Shown one piece after another: positions 56,148-64,000 of a stretch of 64,000 nucleotides of DNA (the first letter of the stretch is position 1; every line of letters starts with the position of its first letter). The position numbers and the translations under genes are program-made. A model generated the notes under the pieces. It made no database searches. It was not told the origin of the DNA and saw only the letters and a program-made list of their open reading frames with translations. Source of the DNA: Betaproteobacteria bacterium. Lineage in GTDB: Bacteria; Pseudomonadota; Gammaproteobacteria; Burkholderiales; SG8-39. The stretch covers positions 134,848 through 198,847 of the forward strand of contig SCTY01000028.1 of the NCBI GenBank assembly GCA_004297625.1, read 5' to 3'.

Positions 56148-58232
56148 CTACTTCAGGATCCGCAGCAGGTTGGAGTGCGCGTCGGTGAACAGCGGGAGGT
56201 CGGGCCGGTCGCGGATCTCCGCGGTGGCCTCCGCCAGGTCCGGCCATTCGAGAAGCTTGCGGTTGCGCGTCACGATGACCTGATCGGTCGAGGAGTACCA
56301 GTACTCGGGCCCGGAGTCCGCGCTCGGCGAATCCGGGACGTTCACCGCCTCCAGGCCGAACTCCGCTGCGAGCCGCTTCACCACCGGCAGCAGGTCGACG
56401 AAGCGATTGGTCGCCTGGAACACGATGACGCCGTCGGGCTTCACGTGCTTCAGGTAGATCGCCATCGCTTCGCGCGTGATGAGGTGCATCGGAATCGAGT
56501 CGCCGGAGAACGCGTCGATGCCCAGGACGTCGTAGCGGCGCGGCGGCTCGCGCTCGAGCGACAGGCGACCGTCGCCCATGACGATCTCGGTTCTCGCCGC
56601 AGTGTCGTCGAGAAAGGTGAATTCGCGGCGCGAGATGTCGACCACCCGCGGGCTGATCTCGTAGAAGGTGAGCCGGTCGCCGGGCTGCATCCACGCGGCG
56701 ATCACGCCCGCACCCAGCCCCAGCACGCCTACGTTGAGCGGCTTCTTCGGCTGCATCTCGCGCAGCGAGGTGAACACGCGGCCGTAACCCGACCCCGGGC
56801 TGAAGTAATCGGCCGGCGTGTTGCGGAAGGAATCGCCCAAGAGCTGCCCACCGTGCATGATCGAGCCGTGGTAGATCGAGCGGTAGGGCACCGGGCTGGG
56901 ATGGTCGGCGGTGCGCACGACGCCGTAGAAGTCGCGCTCCATCACGCGCATACCCCGGCTGTATTCCAGCGAACCGCGCGCCACGAGCACGAGCGTCGCG
57001 ACGAGCACGGCAAGCGCGCCCCAGCTGGCGAGCCCGCGCACGCGGATCGCGAACACCGCGGCGAGCGCGATGAGCGCGACGCCGAGCTCGAAATACCCGG
57101 GCAGGACGAGCGGAGCCACGATCGCCACGAGCACCGCGCCCAGCGCTCCGCCGAGCGACATCATCAGGTAGAAACGCGTGAGGTGCGCCGGGTCGGGCTT
57201 GAGGCGCGCCAGCTCGCCGTGGCACACCATGCAGGAAACGAACAGTCCCACGAGGTACAGCGGCGCGGCGACCCTGAGGTCGAGCGAGCGGATGTAGTAC
57301 GCCATCGCCGGCAGCAGCATCGGCAGAGCCGCGAGGAACAGCGGCCTCACGTACCAGCGCGGGTGGTCGAACGCGAGGATGAACGAGGCGAGATACAGCG
57401 CGAGCGGCAGCACCCAGAGGAAGGGCACGCTCGAGATGTTCTGCGTGATGTGGTTGGTGACCGCGAGCAGCATCACCGAACCCATGGCCGACAGCGCGAG
57501 CCATTGCAGCTGAACCGATACCGATAAGGCAGAACGCTTCCCGGGATTCTGTTCCCGGTACCAATCCTCCCCGTTCAGGGACAGCCACGCGGTCCCCGCG
57601 CAGGCGAGCGCGAAGGCGGCGAACAGGAACGACCATCCCCAGCCGAGACTCTTCAGGTCGAACGCCGGCTCGAAGAGAAGCGGAAAGCCGAGCAGCGCGG
57701 TGAGCGAGGCGAAATTCGAGAGCGCGAAAAGCCGGTACGGCACCCGCGCGTGGAAGCGGCGCCAGTACCACGCCTGCAGGAGCGGCGTGGTGCTCGAAAG
57801 CACGAAGTACGGCAGGCCGATGGTCGCGGCGAGGAGCAGGAGGATGCGCAGGATCGGCTGCTCGTCGCCTTGCGGCTTCCAGCCGCTCGAAGCGAGGATC
57901 GGCAGGAAGGCGAGCGAAAGCGCGAGCAGCGCGATGTGCAGCATCGCCTGGCGGCGCGCGCCGAGGCGCGTGGTGGCGTCGGCGTACGCGTAGCCCGCGA
58001 GCAGTACGCTCTGGAAAAACACCAGGCACGTGGTCCATACGCCGGCCGATCCCCCGAACCAGGGGAGGATCTGCCTGGCGATGATGGGCTGCACCAGGAA
58101 CAGCAGGAACGACGAAAGGAAGATCGTCGCCGCGTAGGGCAGCGTGCCGAGAAGCGGGTAGCGCGCTACCTCAGTACGGATTTGAGGGTCTTTCCCATTT
58201 CGGCGGGATTGCGGGTGGTCTTGATGCCGCAC
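56148..58232 (-). CDS. Membrane protein with C-terminal spermidine-synthase-like domain
   Basis: 694 residues: about 12 membrane segments (about 28-430) followed by a soluble methyltransferase/polyamine-synthase fold (about 470-690) with [36 protein letters not shown] and [14 protein letters not shown]. The Asp of DAFSGD sits where spermidine synthases have a catalytic Asp. Substrate unknown. The GTG at 58232 lies 67 bases inside sucD; no other ATG, GTG or TTG occurs before the first membrane segment, so the start is uncertain and the overlap may be real. Confidence 0.75.
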   Translation of the reverse strand: MRHQDHPQSRRNGKDPQIRTEVARYPLLGTLPYAATIFLSSFLLFLVQPIIARQILPWFGGSAGVWTTCLVFFQSVLLAGYAYADATTRLGARRQAMLHIALLALSLAFLPILASSGWKPQGDEQPILRILLLLAATIGLPYFVLSSTTPLLQAWYWRRFHARVPYRLFALSNFASLTALLGFPLLFEPAFDLKSLGWGWSFLFAAFALACAGTAWLSLNGEDWYREQNPGKRSALSVSVQLQWLALSAMGSVMLLAVTNHITQNISSVPFLWVLPLALYLASFILAFDHPRWYVRPLFLAALPMLLPAMAYYIRSLDLRVAAPLYLVGLFVSCMVCHGELARLKPDPAHLTRFYLMMSLGGALGAVLVAIVAPLVLPGYFELGVALIALAAVFAIRVRGLASWGALAVLVATLVLVARGSLEYSRGMRVMERDFYGVVRTADHPSPVPYRSIYHGSIMHGGQLLGDSFRNTPADYFSPGSGYGRVFTSLREMQPKKPLNVGVLGLGAGVIAAWMQPGDRLTFYEISPRVVDISRREFTFLDDTAARTEIVMGDGRLSLEREPPRRYDVLGIDAFSGDSIPMHLITREAMAIYLKHVKPDGVIVFQATNRFVDLLPVVKRLAAEFGLEAVNVPDSPSADSGPEYWYSSTDQVIVTRNRKLLEWPDLAEATAEIRDRPDLPLFTDAHSNLLRILK

Positions 58233-59044
58233 TCCTCCATCACCGCCAGTTTCTCCTGCGCCGTGCCCTTGCCGCCCGAAATGATGGCGCCCGCGTGCCC
58301 CATGCGCTTGCCCGGCGGCGCGGTGACTCCCGCGATGAAGCCGACCACCGGCTTTCTCATGTTCTCCTTCACCCAGCGCGCCGCGTTCTCTTCGTCGGAG
58401 CCGCCGATCTCGCCGACCATCACCACCGCCTCGGTCTGCGGATCGTCGTTGAACATCCGCAAAACGTCGATGTGCTTGAGCCCGTTGACGGGATCGCCGC
58501 CGATGCCCACGCAGGTCGACTGCCCGAGCCCGAGCTCGCGCAGCTGGCCGACGGCCTCATACGTAAGAGTCCCCGAGCGCGACACCACGCCGACCGGGCC
58601 TTTCTTGTGGATGTGGCCGGGCATGATGCCGATCTTGATCTCGTCGGGCGTAATGACCCCGGGGCAATTGGGGCCGACGAGGATCGTGCTTTTCCCCGCC
58701 ATGCGGTAGCGCGTCATGATCATGTCGCGCACCGGGATGCCCTCGGTGATGCAGATCACGAGATCGAGGCCCGCGTCCACCGCCTCGTCGATCGCCGCCG
58801 CGGCGAAAGGCGGCGGCACGTAGATCACGGAGACGGTCGCCCCGGTCTGGGCTTTGGCCTCCTTGACGCTGCCAAAGATGGGAATGCCCTCGAAGCTTTC
58901 GCCGGCCTTCTTGGGATTCACTCCGGCGACGTAGCAGTTCTTGCCGTTCGCATAGTCGCGGCTCATGCGGGTGTGGAACTGGCCGGTCTTGCCGGTGATG
59001 CCCTGGGTAATGACGCGGGTGTTGCGGTCGATAAGGATGGCCAT
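58166..59044 (-). CDS. sucD: Succinyl-CoA synthetase alpha subunit
   Basis: 292 residues. CoA-binding Rossmann part with [27 protein letters not shown], and the phospho-His in [11 protein letters not shown]. Uses succinyl-CoA, ADP/GDP and phosphate to make succinate in the TCA cycle. The ATG at 59044 is chosen; the frame upstream is inside the inverted repeat. Separated from sucC by 156 bases, more than usual for this pair. Confidence 0.96.
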   Translation of the reverse strand: MAILIDRNTRVITQGITGKTGQFHTRMSRDYANGKNCYVAGVNPKKAGESFEGIPIFGSVKEAKAQTGATVSVIYVPPPFAAAAIDEAVDAGLDLVICITEGIPVRDMIMTRYRMAGKSTILVGPNCPGVITPDEIKIGIMPGHIHKKGPVGVVSRSGTLTYEAVGQLRELGLGQSTCVGIGGDPVNGLKHIDVLRMFNDDPQTEAVVMVGEIGGSDEENAARWVKENMRKPVVGFIAGVTAPPGKRMGHAGAIISGGKGTAQEKLAVMEECGIKTTRNPAEMGKTLKSVLR

Positions 59045-59052
59045 GGGTTCAT

Positions 59053-59178
59053 GCCCCCCTGTCAAGGGGGGAGCGAGCGTAGCGAGCGGGGGGTTGGGTT
59101 TTCTTCTCTTCTTTCCGAGTGAACCGAAAAGCAAACCCCCCGTTCGCCTTCGGCTCACGCCCCCCTTGACAGGGGGGC
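59053..59178. repeat. Large inverted repeat between sucC and sucD
   Basis: Left arm 59053-59095 and right arm 59134-59178 are imperfect reverse complements; both begin or end with GCCCCCCTGTCAAGGGGGG and GGGGGGTT. Spacer about 38 bases. Each arm itself holds a small hairpin (CCCCCCTGTCAAGGGGGG). This looks like a REP/BIME-type element or a mRNA hairpin that separates sucC and sucD output. Confidence 0.8.
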
Positions 59179-59200
59179 AGCGCGGATCCGAGCACGGAAA

Positions 59201-60364
59201 TCATTTTCTTGCCGCCTCGACCACTTTCTGCGCGGCATCCGCCATGTTCTTCGCCGAGATGATCGGCAGCTTCGAGTCGGCGAGGATTTGCTTCCCGAGC
59301 TCGACGTTCGTGCCTTCGAGCCGCACGACGAGGGGCACTTTGAGGCTGACCGCCTTCGAAGCGGCGACCAGCGCCTCGGCGATCACGTCGCAGCGCATGA
59401 TGCCGCCGAAGATGTTGACGAGGATCGCTTTCAGGCCCGGCGTGCGCAGCATGATCTTGAACGCCTCGGTCACCTTGTCGGTGGTGGCGCCGCCGCCGAC
59501 GTCGAGGAAGTTCGCCGGATTGCCGCCGTAGACCTTGATGATGTCCATGGTCGCCATGGCGAGGCCGGCGCCGTTCACCAGGCAGCCGATGTCGCCGTCG
59601 AGCTGGATGTAGTTCAAGTCGTGCTTCGAAGCCTCGACCTCGGCCGGGTTCTCCTCGTCGAGGTCGCGCATCGCCAAGATGTCCGGATGCCGGAAAAGCG
59701 CGTTGTCGTCGAAATTCAGCTTTGCATCGAGGGCAATGACTTCATCCCTGCCCGTAAGGATCAACGGATTGATCTCGGCAAGCGACGCGTCCGTTTCGAC
59801 GAAGCACTTGTAGAGCGCCTTGAAGAGCGTGCGGCCCTGCGCCAGGGCCGCTTGCGGAATGCCGATGCTCGCCGAGATCTCGTCGGCGTCGGCATCGCCC
59901 AGTCCCTGCACCGGGTCGATCGCCACCTTGTGGATCTTCTCCGGCGACTTCGCGGCCACTTCCTCGATGTCCATGCCGCCCTCGGAAGAGGCCATCAGCA
60001 CGGCGCGCTGGCTGCCGCGGTCGACCACCATGCCGACGTAGAGCTCCTTCTTGATGTCGGCGCCTTCCTCGATGAGCAGGCGCCGCACCGTCTGGCCCTC
60101 GGCGCCGGTCTGATGGGTTTTCAATCGCATCCCCAAAATGGAAGACGCAAGTTCGCGAACCTCTTCGAGAGACTTCGCGACCTTGACGCCGCCGCCCTTG
60201 CCGCGGCCGCCGGCGTGAATCTGGGCTTTCACCACCCAGACGCGGCCGCCGAGCTTTTTCGCGGCCTCGAGCGCCTCTTCGACGCTGAACGCGGGAACGC
60301 CGCGCGGCGTGGGCACGCCGTACTTGCGGAAGATCTCCTTGCCCTGGTACTCGTGGATTTTCAT
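59201..60364 (-). CDS. sucC: Succinyl-CoA synthetase beta subunit
   Basis: 387 residues, standard length. ATP-grasp start [46 protein letters not shown], and the C-terminal [13 protein letters not shown] and [12 protein letters not shown]. Partner of SucD. ATG 15 bases after the DUF2889 stop. Confidence 0.96.
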   Translation of the reverse strand: MKIHEYQGKEIFRKYGVPTPRGVPAFSVEEALEAAKKLGGRVWVVKAQIHAGGRGKGGGVKVAKSLEEVRELASSILGMRLKTHQTGAEGQTVRRLLIEEGADIKKELYVGMVVDRGSQRAVLMASSEGGMDIEEVAAKSPEKIHKVAIDPVQGLGDADADEISASIGIPQAALAQGRTLFKALYKCFVETDASLAEINPLILTGRDEVIALDAKLNFDDNALFRHPDILAMRDLDEENPAEVEASKHDLNYIQLDGDIGCLVNGAGLAMATMDIIKVYGGNPANFLDVGGGATTDKVTEAFKIMLRTPGLKAILVNIFGGIMRCDVIAEALVAASKAVSLKVPLVVRLEGTNVELGKQILADSKLPIISAKNMADAAQKVVEAARK

Positions 60365-60379
60365 GGAACTCCGATGGTT

Positions 60380-60934
60380 TCAGGCGCCGGCGGTTTCCTT
60401 GCGATACCACTTTGGATACCACCTGCGCACCGTTTCCGAGGTGGTCTCGAGCGCGCGGCACTGGTCGAGCTGGAACGGCTTCACGCCGTCGGCGCGCTCT
60501 TCGGGCACCTCGCCGGCGAAGGTCTGGATCGCCGCGGTCGGCATGCCGGCGAGCATCTCGGTGATATGCGTGCATCCGCGCACGCCGCCGAAGCGCTCGG
60601 CGACGTTTTTCCTGAACTGTTTCACGAGGTTCAGGCCGACGAGGCCGCGGTATGGCGGCGCGGCGTCCTCGCAGCCGGCGCCATAAGGCACGGCGTCGGA
60701 AACCGCCGCGGCGTCGACGATGTTGAAGTGCCGATCGATGGTCAGGCGCAGCCACATGGCGTGCACCGGCTGGCCGGCGCGGCGCAGTCCGCTCTTCAGG
60801 TGGAAGTCGTGGTTCTTGATGTCGGTAAGGTGGCCCTCGATGTCCCACAGGCCGTCGGCGCGCTTATAGCCCTCGTAGCGAATGCGACGCGTATGCGTGA
60901 GCTCGCGCTCGATTTCGGTGACCGGCAAGGGCAT
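60380..60934 (-). CDS. DUF2889 family protein
   Basis: 184 residues, soluble. The HTRRIRYEGYKRADGLWDIE start and GCTHITEMLAGMPTAAIQ near residue 120 match DUF2889, a family frequent in betaproteobacteria with no known function. Upstream of sucC with a 15-base gap, so likely co-transcribed. Contains several conserved Cys/His pairs but no recognisable catalytic motif. Confidence 0.8.
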   Translation of the reverse strand: MPLPVTEIERELTHTRRIRYEGYKRADGLWDIEGHLTDIKNHDFHLKSGLRRAGQPVHAMWLRLTIDRHFNIVDAAAVSDAVPYGAGCEDAAPPYRGLVGLNLVKQFRKNVAERFGGVRGCTHITEMLAGMPTAAIQTFAGEVPEERADGVKPFQLDQCRALETTSETVRRWYPKWYRKETAGA

Positions 60935-60981
60935 AAGCAGCGAATTTTAGCGCAGCGAGAAGGCACAATTGAGCGCCTCCA

Positions 60982-61410
60982 GTGATCCTGTATCTCACTC
61001 TGCTCGTCTTCGGGCTGGGAATCCTTGCTGCCGGCGGCGAGGCGCTCGTGCGCGGCGCGACCGGGCTCGCCCGATCGCTCGAGGTGAGCGGTGAGGCCGC
61101 TCAAGGTGCACATGCGGCTTCTCGGCACGTCGCAACCAGCCCGACATCGCGGTCGGAAACGTGATCGGTTCGATCGCTTTCAACCTGCTTTTCGTCATGG
61201 CGGCGGTGTCGCTGGTCGCGCCGCTTCCCGCGCGCCGAGCCTCGCTCAGCGTCGACCTGCCGGTCATGCTCGGGCTGTCGATCGCGCTCGTGCCCATCAT
61301 ATGGTGCGTGGCGGAGAGGTGCGGCGCTCGGAAGCGGTGCTGCTCATCGCCGCGTACGTAACCTACGTGCTGCTTCGCTGGCAGGTGCCCTTGGCACATA
61401 GAGGCCAGCG
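60982..61410 (+). pseudogene. Na+/Ca2+ exchanger (CaCA family) remnant
   Basis: Three pieces in different frames: LYLTLLVFGLGILAAGGEALVRGATGLA (60982 on), then VGNVIGSIAFNLLFVMA with the typical CaCA alpha-repeat GS-N (about 61155), then, after another shift, EVRRSEAVLLIAAYVTYVLLRW (about 61310-61380). At least two frameshifts and a large deletion of the first alpha repeat and central loop. Normal proteins have about 320 residues. It cannot be functional. Confidence 0.8.
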
Positions 61411-61415
61411 GGCTC

Positions 61416-63203
61416 CTAATCGTCGTCGCGCCTGCGGGAATCGGCCCACAACCCGAGGGCACCGATCAGAAAGGGCAGGATCAAGAGGAAGATGAAACCG
61501 CGATCCACCTTGTCGGCGTAGTAGAGCAACAGGTACGCGGCGAGCAGGATCGCGGCCCACAACGCCATGCCGCCGGTGCTCCAGGTGCGCGCCAGAACGC
61601 CCTCGGACCCGTGCAGACGTTCCAGCAGCGCTGCGCCGGCCTCGCCGAGCTGCCGGCTCGCTTCGCGGCCAGCATCGAAAAGACGCTGCAACAAGGCCGC
61701 GAGCGCTCGCGCCATGCGCAGACCGAGGCGGCGGTAGAACCAATCGGCGTCGAGATTCACCGAGCGCATCTCGGGCGGATAGATGCCGCGGCGCTTGAGC
61801 CAGGAGAAGGCGAGCCCCGAGAACACGAGAAGCTGCAGTTGCGCGAGCACATGGGAGGCGGTGTAGGGAACGTAGTCGACCGGCATCGGGAGAATCGCGT
61901 ACAGGGCGCCGGGAAAAACGCCGATGCCGACGCACAGCAGCGCGGTAAGCGCCATCGCAACCAGCATGTGCGCCGGCGCCTCCTTGCAGCGGATGCCGGA
62001 GTCGTGCGCGAAGAAAGCGAAGAAGGGTACCTTGATGCCGGAATGGTGGAACACGCCAGCGGAGGCGAAGACAAGCACCAGCCAGATGAACGTGTAGCCC
62101 TGCTCCGCCGCAGACACCAGCACCATCGACTTGCTGACGAAGGCACTGAACAGCGGAAATGCCGATATCGATGCCGCGCCAACCATGCAGAGGCCGGCCG
62201 TCAAGGGCATCGACTTGTACAGCCCGCCGAGCTCCGTGCCCTTCACGGTCCCGGCGCGCAGCAGCACCGCCCCCATCGACATGAAGAGCAGCGCCTTGTA
62301 CAGGATGTGCGCGAACGCGTGGGCCACCGCGCCGTTGAGACCCATGTCGGTTCCCAGGCCGATGCCCACGACCATGAAGCCGAGCTGGTTGTTGAGGCTG
62401 TAAGCGAGCACCCTGCGCAGGTCGTTCTCGATCACCGCGTAGAAGATGGGGAAGGCCGTCATCGCGGCACCGATCCAGATGAGCATCTCGGTGCCCGCGA
62501 AGCCGCGCGCAAGCGCGTAGATGCTCAGCTTGGTGGTGAAGGCGGAGAGCACCACCGTGCCGGTCGCGCTCGCCTCCGGGTAAGCGTCCTGCAGCCAGTT
62601 GTGCAGCAGCGGAAAGGCGCACTTGATGCCGAAAGCGAGGAACAGCAGCGCACCGCCAGGCGAACCCAGCCCCACGTGCTCGAAGGCGAGCGATCCGGCT
62701 TCGGCATAGCGCAGCGCGGCGCCGGCGGCGAGCAGCATTCCGGAGCCGAGTTGCACGGCCATATAGCGCATCCCGGCGCCATAGGCGCGCGCGCTCCCGC
62801 CTGCCCAAACTATAAGCGCCGAGGCCACGGCCGAGAGCTCCCAGTAGATGAAGAGCGTCAGGAAGTCGCCTGCGAACACGGCCGCGAGCGCGGTCCCGGC
62901 GTAGACGAGCGCCGCCGGCGGCTCGATGCCTTCGCGCACGCGCCACGCGTAGATGGCGTTGAGAAACGCGGCGATCGTGAAGATGTAGCCGAACGCGAGG
63001 CTCAGGCGGTCGGTCCGGACGAGCTGCAAGGTAAACCCGAAAGCGTCTTTTTCAAGAACGTACCCCGGGCCGATCCACAGAAGCTGCGCAAAAGCGAGCA
63101 GCGGGGCGGCGGCCGCGACCGGCGACCGCGCGGCGCGGGGCAGCAGCGGTAAGGCGAGCCCGGCCGCCACGAGAATGAGCCCGGCCGGAAGCTCAGCGAT
63201 CAT
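61416..63203 (-). CDS. Proton-translocating antiporter subunit (MrpD/NuoM-like)
   Basis: 595 residues, about 14 membrane segments. Core marks: GDFLTLFIYWELSAVASALIVW with the helix-5 Glu, IKCAFPLLHNWLQDAYPEAS with the helix-7 Lys, and HILYKALLFMSMG with the helix Lys/His. The last 120 residues form an amphipathic helix stretch and an extra membrane pair. Such proteins work in Mrp Na+/H+ antiporters or complex-I-like modules. Overlaps the start of the small gene upstream. Confidence 0.82.
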   Translation of the reverse strand: MIAELPAGLILVAAGLALPLLPRAARSPVAAAAPLLAFAQLLWIGPGYVLEKDAFGFTLQLVRTDRLSLAFGYIFTIAAFLNAIYAWRVREGIEPPAALVYAGTALAAVFAGDFLTLFIYWELSAVASALIVWAGGSARAYGAGMRYMAVQLGSGMLLAAGAALRYAEAGSLAFEHVGLGSPGGALLFLAFGIKCAFPLLHNWLQDAYPEASATGTVVLSAFTTKLSIYALARGFAGTEMLIWIGAAMTAFPIFYAVIENDLRRVLAYSLNNQLGFMVVGIGLGTDMGLNGAVAHAFAHILYKALLFMSMGAVLLRAGTVKGTELGGLYKSMPLTAGLCMVGAASISAFPLFSAFVSKSMVLVSAAEQGYTFIWLVLVFASAGVFHHSGIKVPFFAFFAHDSGIRCKEAPAHMLVAMALTALLCVGIGVFPGALYAILPMPVDYVPYTASHVLAQLQLLVFSGLAFSWLKRRGIYPPEMRSVNLDADWFYRRLGLRMARALAALLQRLFDAGREASRQLGEAGAALLERLHGSEGVLARTWSTGGMALWAAILLAAYLLLYYADKVDRGFIFLLILPFLIGALGLWADSRRRDDD

Positions 63204-63444
63204 AGTAGTCCTCGGGCCGCATCACTGCGCGCCTCAGGAGCTTTGCGGCCAGCACCAGCGCCACGCAGGCGACAAAGCCGTAGACCCCGTAAAAGCCGAA
63301 CCCGCCGTCGAACCCCGCCTCCGCGTGCCGGTGCACGACAAGATCGGCGAGCACGAGGAGCACGCCGACGATCCACAGGCCGCGGTAGAGCTTCGCGACG
63401 TTTTCCGGACGATCGAGCCAGTAGCGCCCTTCGTCTTGACTCAT
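63193..63444 (-). CDS. Small two-helix membrane protein of the antiporter cluster
   Basis: 83 residues: DRPENVAKLYRGLWIVG, a first membrane segment, a HRHAEAGFDGGFGFYGVYGF loop, a second segment and the tail RRAVMRPEDYYDR. This form recurs between antiporter subunits in proteobacteria; function unknown. Overlaps both neighbours by 4-11 bases. Confidence 0.75.
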   Translation of the reverse strand: MSQDEGRYWLDRPENVAKLYRGLWIVGVLLVLADLVVHRHAEAGFDGGFGFYGVYGFVACVALVLAAKLLRRAVMRPEDYYDR

Positions 63445-64000
63445 GGAGAAATTCCTGCTGGAGGAATTCCTGCGACGGAGCGGGCGAGCCCCAGGGGCAC
63501 GCCAACGGCAAAGGGCAGCGCGAGCGTCGCCGCGGCGGTAAAGACGAGCGCGGCCACTATGGGCCAGGGCGCTTCGCCGTGCGCCGGTTCTCCGCCGGGC
63601 GCCTCCCGCAGGAACGCGGCGTGCACGATGGGCAGGAAGTACGCGGCGTTGAGCACCGTGCTCACCGTAAGCACCGCGATCGCGAGCCAGTGGCCGGCGC
63701 TCGCAGCGCCCTGGAAGAGGAGCCACTTGCTGAGGAACCCGGCCGCGGGCGGAATGCCGATCAGCGAAGCGGCGCCAACCGCGAACGCACCCATCGTCCA
63801 GGGCATGCGCCTGCCGATACCGTCGAGCTGGCTTACTTGCGTCTTTCCCGCGGCGGTGTAGATCGCGCCGGCGGCGAAGAACAGCGTGATCTTGCCGAGC
63901 GCATGCGCCGCGATGTGGAGCGCGGCGGCCGCCACCGACAGCGGCGTCAGCAGCGCCGCGGCGAGCACGACATAGGAAAGCTGGCTCACCGTCGAGTAGG
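63441..64000 (-). CDS. Proton-translocating antiporter subunit (MrpD/NuoL-like), C-terminal part
   Basis: The frame runs through the right edge; the visible part is about 186 residues. It begins in YSTVSQLSYVVLAAALL and has the helix with HIAAHALGKITLFFAAGAI, whose His/Lys belong to the proton channel of NuoL/NuoM/MrpD proteins, then GIPPAAGFLSKWLLF. The N-terminal two thirds are outside the window. With the two genes downstream it forms an antiporter or complex-I-like operon. Confidence 0.82.
   Translation of the reverse strand, partial: YSTVSQLSYVVLAAALLTPLSVAAAALHIAAHALGKITLFFAAGAIYTAAGKTQVSQLDGIGRRMPWTMGAFAVGAASLIGIPPAAGFLSKWLLFQGAASAGHWLAIAVLTVSTVLNAAYFLPIVHAAFLREAPGGEPAHGEAPWPIVAALVFTAAATLALPFAVGVPLGLARSVAGIPPAGISP

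Overview
The window is GC-rich, tightly packed and almost entirely coding, with many ATGA, TGATG or GTGA overlaps. Gene content points to a betaproteobacterium, probably Burkholderiales, Rhodocyclales or Nitrosomonadales: a Bug-type TctC binding protein, a patatin/acetoacetate decarboxylase/3-hydroxybutyrate dehydrogenase cluster, a DUF2889 protein and sigma54-driven type IV pilins. I saw no rRNA, tRNA, CRISPR array, insertion sequence or prophage. No stretch longer than about 170 bases lacks a gene or gene remnant; the longest gaps are 18170-18332, 59045-59200, 52885-53033 and 31187-31334.

Layout. 1-11110 is an envelope-glycan region: the end of a flippase, two FkbM-type methyltransferases, a GH43-like lipoprotein, two GT39-like membrane proteins, GtrA, a flavoprotein and two nucleotide-sugar-type glycosyltransferases. 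11091-17323 holds two TPR/O-GlcNAc-transferase-like (GT41) genes; one is a 1439-residue protein with two complete TPR-GT41 units and a C-terminal methyltransferase. 17369-18782 has a small orphan gene, a shared terminator and two nearly identical pilin genes, each with its own sigma54 promoter. 18860-31186 is one apparent eight-gene operon that joins Ser/Thr phosphorylation (kinase, PP2C phosphatase, FHA protein), cAMP turnover (CHASE2 cyclase, class II phosphodiesterase, cNMP-binding/rhodanese protein), a GAF-PilB pilus ATPase and a GAF-HD-GYP protein.

31335-46186 is an oxalate/formate catabolic block: oxalyl-CoA decarboxylase, formyl-CoA transferase, a stand-alone homologue of the 10-formyl-THF hydrolase domain, a tripartite tricarboxylate transporter, formate-THF ligase, TerC and a molybdenum NAD-linked formate dehydrogenase. 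A cysteine-free Crp/Fnr-type regulator sits inside the block. Four perfect palindromes, CTTGAC-N4-GTCAAG, lie upstream of the four transcription units, each with its centre exactly 33 bp from a -10-like hexamer. I read this as a self-contained, previously unlabelled regulon and as the most interesting signal in the window.

46199-56115 is mixed: a gutted aldo/keto reductase, a class II amidotransferase, a double cNMP-domain protein divergent from an ACP/acyl-AMP ligase/acyltransferase fusion across a 22-bp perfect palindrome, PhzF, bacteriohemerythrin, a 37-codon deletion remnant, and the patatin-adc-bdhA cluster. 56148-64000 carries a spermidine-synthase-like membrane protein, sucCD with a large inverted repeat between the genes, DUF2889, a frameshifted Na+/Ca2+ exchanger remnant, and part of a cation antiporter or complex-I-like cluster that runs off the window end.
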